A stretch of 64,000 nucleotides of DNA from Sphingomonas sp. AR_OL41 (GTDB lineage: Bacteria > Pseudomonadota > Alphaproteobacteria > Sphingomonadales > Sphingomonadaceae). The notes under the pieces are model-generated. The model saw only the letters and a program-made list of their open reading frames with translations, made no database searches and had not been told where the DNA came from. The position numbers and the translations under genes were made by a program. How positions within the stretch are numbered: the first letter of the stretch is position 1; every line of letters begins with the position of its first letter. The stretch spans positions 1 to 64,000 of the forward strand of contig NZ_JARYTI010000016.1 of assembly GCF_029911635.1 (NCBI RefSeq). Direction: 5' to 3'. Below, piece after piece: positions 60,419-64,000 of the stretch.

Positions 60419-61708
60419 CTACCGAACCACAGCTCCCCCCTTCATCACATGATCCACATGCTCGAGCGCGCTGATGTCCGCCATCGGATCTGCCTTCACC
60501 GCGACCATGTCCGCGAAATGCCCCGGCGCGATCGCGCCGACATCGGTCGACCATCCCAGCAAGGCGGCGGACACCGTCGTCGCCGACTGGATCGCCTGCA
60601 TCGGCGTCATGCCGTATCGCACCATATATTTGAACTGCCGCGCGTTCAGCCCGTGCGGATAGACCCCGGCATCGGTTCCGAAGCTGAGCTTGACGCCGGC
60701 CTTCACTGCGGCGCGGAACGCCGCCCGCTGCGCGTCGGTCGTTTCGCGGTTCTTGCGCATATACCCGGCCGGCCAGCCTTCCTTGGTGCCGACCTCCTCG
60801 ATATAGTCGCCATCATAGATATCCATGTCGAGGAACACGCCCTTCGCCTTGGCGAGCGCGATGCCCTCGTCGTCGATCAGCGAGGCATGTTCGACCGCGC
60901 GCACCCCGGCGCGGATCGCCGCCTTGATCCCCGCCGCGCCGTGCGCATGCGCGACCACCCAGCTGCCATGCGCCTTCGCCGCCGTGACGGCCGCCAGCAT
61001 CTCGTCGTCCGACAGTTCCTGCGTGCCGGGTTCGGTCCCTTCGGCCAGCACCGCGCCGGTCGCGATCAGCTTGATCGAATCGACCCCGTGCTGGAACAGA
61101 TAGTTGACCTTGAGCCGCGTATCGTTTGCGTCGGTCACGACGCCGACGCGCATGTCGTCGGGCACCTTCACGTCAGGCGCAAAGCCCGTCACCTCGCCGC
61201 CGCCGCCGGGGATCGTGATATAGGCGCCGACCACGTTCATGCGCGGGCCGATCACATCGCCGCGGTTGATCGCGTTGCGCAGCGCCACGTCGCTGAACGC
61301 GCGAAAGGTGCCGACATCATGGACCGTGGTGAAGCCCGCCTCAAGGGTCGCCCGCGCATTACGCAAGCCGACATAGGCGATGTCTTGCGCGCTGTGCAGC
61401 AGCGGCTCGGCGACATTGTTGGTCTGTCCCCAGTCGGCGATATGCGTGTGCATGTCGATCAGCCCGGGCAGAACGGTGAACGCCGACCAGTCGATCACCA
61501 CCGCGCCGGCCGGCGGCGGCGACCAGGGCATGACCGACACGATCCGGTCGTCGTCGATCCGGATCAACCGGTCGTCGAGCACCACGCCCTTCTCGGTATC
61601 GACCAGATGCCCGGCGCGGACATAGCGCGTCTCGGCGATGGCCGGCATGGCGGGAAGCGCTGCGGCGATGAGTGCGATCAAGGCATGGAACAGTGGTTTT
61701 GCCGACAT
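60419..61708 (-). CDS. Exported amidohydrolase
   Basis: This amidohydrolase-superfamily enzyme has 429 residues and a signal peptide (FHALIALIAAALPAMPAIAE). The metal-binding landmarks are HTH in LPGLIDMHTHIADW, a Lys in DSIKLIATGA, His in VVAHAHG and AVEHASLID, and Asp in SFGTDAGVYPHG. It resembles imidazolonepropionase-like enzymes and periplasmic Xaa-Pro dipeptidases of sphingomonads and related bacteria; the substrate is unknown. ATG at 61708 begins the signal peptide. Confidence 0.85.
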   Translation of the reverse strand: MSAKPLFHALIALIAAALPAMPAIAETRYVRAGHLVDTEKGVVLDDRLIRIDDDRIVSVMPWSPPPAGAVVIDWSAFTVLPGLIDMHTHIADWGQTNNVAEPLLHSAQDIAYVGLRNARATLEAGFTTVHDVGTFRAFSDVALRNAINRGDVIGPRMNVVGAYITIPGGGGEVTGFAPDVKVPDDMRVGVVTDANDTRLKVNYLFQHGVDSIKLIATGAVLAEGTEPGTQELSDDEMLAAVTAAKAHGSWVVAHAHGAAGIKAAIRAGVRAVEHASLIDDEGIALAKAKGVFLDMDIYDGDYIEEVGTKEGWPAGYMRKNRETTDAQRAAFRAAVKAGVKLSFGTDAGVYPHGLNARQFKYMVRYGMTPMQAIQSATTVSAALLGWSTDVGAIAPGHFADMVAVKADPMADISALEHVDHVMKGGAVVR

Positions 61709-61976
61709 TGTCGCCCCTCGGTTCTCTGACGTCACGTTCTTCGTCCGACGTGCAACAGGGCGGAGCCACGCACAAGTCACTCTCTTAAGCCGCGCCGCTA
61801 GAGGGTAGGGGCAATAAGCGGCCCCGATTGCACCCGCCGACACACCCAGCGTCACGCCAGCCGCCGTTGCAGCGACGGCCCGACAGGGCCCGCAAGGCGA
61901 TGCCTGCATCCTCGGCCTTGTGTCACCGGGCGAATTGTGGAAATATTGGCGACGTCGTTACGAGTGGTGGAATGTT

Positions 61977-62168
61977 ATGGCGCGGTTTTTGGTGCGAAAC
62001 GTCAAGACGATTTCCAGGTTAATGGCGGGAATTGGTGCTGGGTGTGCGATTTATTTTTCGTCTTTTAGATATATTGGCATCGACAGAGAATTTGCATATT
62101 TTATGATAGCAATTTCGTCGGTGGCGATGATAGCCGGGACATTATTGTTTCAACGTAATAATTCGTAA
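61977..62168 (+). CDS. Tiny two-helix membrane protein in an AT-rich gap (63 residues)
   Basis: ATG at 61977 (GGTGGA upstream) to TAA at 62168 encodes 63 residues with two hydrophobic helices (LMAGIGAGCAIYFSSF and YFMIAISSVAMIAGTLLF) and a polar end (QRNNS). An in-frame ATG at 61920 is also possible. The gap 61709-62315 is otherwise without a supported gene. Layout is like the 57-residue protein at 59925. Confidence 0.45.
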   Translation: MARFLVRNVKTISRLMAGIGAGCAIYFSSFRYIGIDREFAYFMIAISSVAMIAGTLLFQRNNS

Positions 62169-62315
62169 ATTGAGATTTGCTGACGATTTTGGTTTGTCGC
62201 AAGATTGGATCTACTTCGCTCTCAATCGCGCGTTCAAGGCGGTATCTAAGCAACCTCTGTCATGCCCGCCGCCGATCCGCGAGGCTGCGCCGCCCAACCG
62301 ACAAAGGCACCCCAT

Positions 62316-62819
62316 ATGACGACCCGTCGCGAACTCATCGGCATGGGGGCCGTCGGCCTGGTCGCGGTCGCCATCGCCGGCCGCTACGCGCTGACCGCCG
62401 GCGCGCCACCGGCGCCGAAAGGCAATTTCCGCGTCCATCACAGCGACGCCGAGTGGAAGGCGCTGCTTTCCCCCGCCAGCTATCACGTGCTGCGCGAGGC
62501 GGGGACCGAACGGCCTTTTACCAGTCCCTTGCTGGCGGAGCACCGCCGCGGCGTCTTCGCCTGTGCCGGCTGCGGCAAGCAGGCCTTCCGCTCGGAAACC
62601 AAATATGACAGCCATACCGGCTGGCCGAGCTTCTGGCAGGTGCTGCCCGGTGCCGTGGTCGAGCGTGAGGATCGCTCCTTCGGCTCCACCCGCACAGAAA
62701 TCGTCTGCGCCGATTGCGGCAGCCATCTCGGCCATGTCTTCAACGACGGACCGCAGCCGACCGGCTTGCGCTATTGCATGAACGGCGTAGCATTGGCCTT
62801 CAAACCGGCCACGGCGTGA
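62316..62819 (+). CDS. msrB: Peptide-methionine (R)-S-oxide reductase, exported
   Basis: MsrB repairs the R-epimer of methionine sulfoxide in proteins. The 167-residue product has a Tat-like N-terminal signal (TTRRELIGMGAVGLVAVAIAG), zinc ligands CAGC and CADC, SHTGWPSFW, and the catalytic cysteine in GLRYCMNG. The signal implies a periplasmic or membrane-anchored form rather than the usual cytoplasmic one. Confidence 0.92.
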   Translation: MTTRRELIGMGAVGLVAVAIAGRYALTAGAPPAPKGNFRVHHSDAEWKALLSPASYHVLREAGTERPFTSPLLAEHRRGVFACAGCGKQAFRSETKYDSHTGWPSFWQVLPGAVVEREDRSFGSTRTEIVCADCGSHLGHVFNDGPQPTGLRYCMNGVALAFKPATA

Positions 62820-62859
62820 TGACCGCGACGATGATCGGAACAGCGGGAAGCAGGGCAGC

Positions 62860-63087
62860 ATGAGCGAAGTCTTCAATGGCGTGATGCGCGCGATCAGCAG
62901 CCTGGTCGGCTTGTTGATGGTGCTGATGGGCGGCGTCTGGATTCTCCAGGGCTTCAACATCGCCTTCCTCAACAGCTTCATGGCCAACGACAAGCAATGG
63001 GCGCTGTGGGGCGCGCTGCTCGCGGCGGCGGGCGTCGGCCAGATCATCTGGAGCAACACCCGCGAAGCCTATTACAAGGCGCGGTGA
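62860..63087 (+). CDS. Small two-helix membrane protein of unknown function
   Basis: The 75-residue protein has two hydrophobic helices (ISSLVGLLMVLMGGVWIL and WALWGALLAAAGVGQIIW) and a charged C-terminus (NTREAYYKAR). It starts 40 bases after msrB in the same direction and may be co-transcribed. The family is a conserved hypothetical; no function is recognised. Confidence 0.65.
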   Translation: MSEVFNGVMRAISSLVGLLMVLMGGVWILQGFNIAFLNSFMANDKQWALWGALLAAAGVGQIIWSNTREAYYKAR

Positions 63088-63221
63088 CGCCGCATCGGCC
63101 GTGACGGGGTGATTCAGCCGGCGATCCGCCGCGACTAGACTGCCGCCCATGCCCGCCACCAATCAACATCGCTGCAGCGGCCTGACACCTGCGCCCGCCG
63201 CGCCGCTGCGTGCCCTTGGCG

Positions 63222-63275
63222 AATTCCCTGCCGGCGTCGCGAAAATGTACAAAATTCCCTGCCAAATTCCCTGCC
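63222..63275. repeat. Three direct copies of AATTCCCTGCC
   Basis: AATTCCCTGCC occurs at 63222-63232, 63253-63263 and 63265-63275 in the gap 63088-63298, which has no supported gene. The last two copies are almost adjacent, and the array is followed by GCAGGGACC, which can pair with it. It may be an interspersed repeat or a transcription-stop region for the convergent flanking genes. Confidence 0.5.
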
Positions 63276-63298
63276 GCAGGGACCTTGGCGCGGGTCCG

Positions 63299-63709
63299 TC
63301 AAGCGCTCCCGAACGGCAGGACGCTGTCATATGCCGTCAGCGTCGTCACGCCTCGCACCTGCGCGCCCTGCCGCAGCAGAAAGGCATGCGCGACAATCTC
63401 CGCCTGCTGCTCGATGCCATAACGGTGCAGCGGCCGGTCGGGCTTCAGGACATAATCGTAGCGGCACCACGGATGCCGCAGCAGCGGCAGGAACAGCCCG
63501 CTTTGGTGCTGCCAGACATGCACCATCTCATGGATGAACAGCGCCTGGTCGGCCAAGCTCGCCGCGGCGAAGTCGTCGCGGTACGCCGTGCCCTTCGGGT
63601 GGAAGTGGATCCTGCCCAGCGGCGCCATCACGGTGTCGCGCGGCTGGAAGAAGGCCCATTTGCGCCGCACGATCCGCACCCGCGCATAATCGATCGCGTC
63701 GCCGAACAT
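63299..63709 (-). CDS. vgr-related protein with HExxH motif
   Basis: The protein has at least 136 residues and contains FIHEMVHVWQHQSG, an HExxH pattern, and FGDAIDYARVRI ... FFQPRDTVMAPLGRIHFHPKGTAYRDDF, typical of the alphaproteobacterial vgr-related family. ATG at 63709 is used, but the family N-terminus continues upstream in frame (KERALSTGEVALARS) toward a CTG or another rare start, so the true protein is probably about 15 residues longer. The motif could bind metal; activity is unproven. Confidence 0.7.
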   Translation of the reverse strand: MFGDAIDYARVRIVRRKWAFFQPRDTVMAPLGRIHFHPKGTAYRDDFAAASLADQALFIHEMVHVWQHQSGLFLPLLRHPWCRYDYVLKPDRPLHRYGIEQQAEIVAHAFLLRQGAQVRGVTTLTAYDSVLPFGSA

Positions 63710-63779
63710 GCTGCGCGCCAGCGCGACTTCGCCCGTGCTTAGCGCGCGCTCCTTCGGTGGCTGTGCGCTCAGCGCCGCC

Positions 63780-64000
63780 TCACCCCTTGGGCGGCGTCGC
63801 GCCGGCCGCGATGACCAGCGCCGGATAGGCGATGCGCGTGCCGTCGCTGAAGGTCAGCGTCAGCGCCAGCGTGCGGCCGGGCACGATCTCGGGGTTGACG
63901 TCGTACAGCATGACATGCCGCCCGCCGGGCTTGAACTCGATCGTCCCGTTCGCCGGCAGCGGCAGATGGTCGATCGGCTTCATCGATGCCATGCCGCCCA
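63780..64000 (-). CDS. PCu(A)C-type periplasmic copper chaperone, C-terminal part
   Basis: The frame is open from the right edge and ends at 63780. The visible 73 residues (GGMASMKPIDHLPLPANG, FKPGGRHVMLYDV, LALTLTFSDGTRI) match the C-terminal half of PCu(A)C copper chaperones, including the methionine and the HVM pair of the copper site. These proteins deliver Cu(I) to cytochrome oxidase. The signal peptide and N-terminal half are outside the window. Confidence 0.8.
   Translation of the reverse strand, partial: GGMASMKPIDHLPLPANGTIEFKPGGRHVMLYDVNPEIVPGRTLALTLTFSDGTRIAYPALVIAAGATPPKG

Noticed and set aside
63149..63742. Plus-strand open frame opposite the vgr-related gene
   Set aside because: The minus strand has the conserved HExxH family pattern; this is its shadow.

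Overview
The window looks like a chromosomal segment of a GC-rich alphaproteobacterium of the Sphingomonas type. The evidence is gene-level: a DUF2794 protein, an alphaproteobacterial PstA with a long N-terminus, an OxyR/AhpC/AhpD set, a vgr-related peptidase-like protein, very GC-rich codon use and tight ATGA/TGATG gene overlaps. No rRNA, tRNA or CRISPR array was seen.

Layout. 1-397: right end of an IS630-type insertion sequence abutting a MITE-like element with TA duplications; the MITE supplies the stop codon of virB11. 395-8258 (minus): compact type IV secretion operon virB2-B3-B4-B6-B8-B9-B10-B11, without virB1, virB5, virB7 or virD4 in view. 8425-18302: housekeeping and stress genes (pgsA, moaD-moaE, oxyR divergent from ahpC, ahpD, TauE/SafE exporter, cysE, DUF2794, SDR dehydrogenase). 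18358-19021: two small exported paralogues sharing a cysteine-containing C-terminal motif. 19211-26409 (minus): the phosphate regulon phoR-pstS-pstC-pstA-pstB-phoU-phoB, with a Pho-box array lying over the 3' end of phoR. 26490-29014 (plus): a four-gene cassette of Tat-exported small protein, PqqD-like chaperone, HprK-related kinase and nucleotidyltransferase, an uncharacterised predicted protein-modification system. 29097-32932: glmU, a vapBC toxin-antitoxin pair and glmS.

32957-43110 is a Tn7-like transposon inserted in attTn7, just after glmS. It can be delimited to the base: tips TGTG...CACA, 5-bp target duplication ATGAG on both sides, and TnsB-site repeats at the same 12-bp offset from each tip. 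It carries tnsA-tnsB-tnsC-tniQ on the minus strand and, on the plus strand, a TnsB-like protein whose second and third catalytic acidic residues are both alanine, two small unknown proteins and a second TniQ. No cas genes are present. Nearly all recognisable coding capacity is devoted to transposition or target choice, which makes the plus-strand genes the most interesting candidates for a new accessory module.

43224-45011 (minus), just outside the transposon, encodes a DUF4157 (eCIS-core type) protein with an acidic linker and a C-terminal domain resembling an OTU-like cysteine peptidase. A fructokinase-type ROK kinase, a REC-GGDEF-EAL protein with a coupled membrane histidine kinase, and a TPR protein follow. 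An AT-rich foreign-looking gene and a copied scrap of the kinase 3' end mark an insertion site at 51700-52791.

52817-59654 (minus) is an eight-gene operon: SPFH-SHOCT protein, two DUF4178 zinc-ribbon proteins, a 48-residue membrane peptide, DUF350, a membrane-fused spermidine synthase, an FAD amine-oxidase-like enzyme and SpeD. It looks like a membrane-linked polyamine module of unknown purpose. The remainder holds an exported amidohydrolase flanked by AT-rich gaps with tiny two-helix membrane proteins, an exported MsrB, a vgr-related protein and the C-terminal part of a PCu(A)C copper chaperone running off the right edge.
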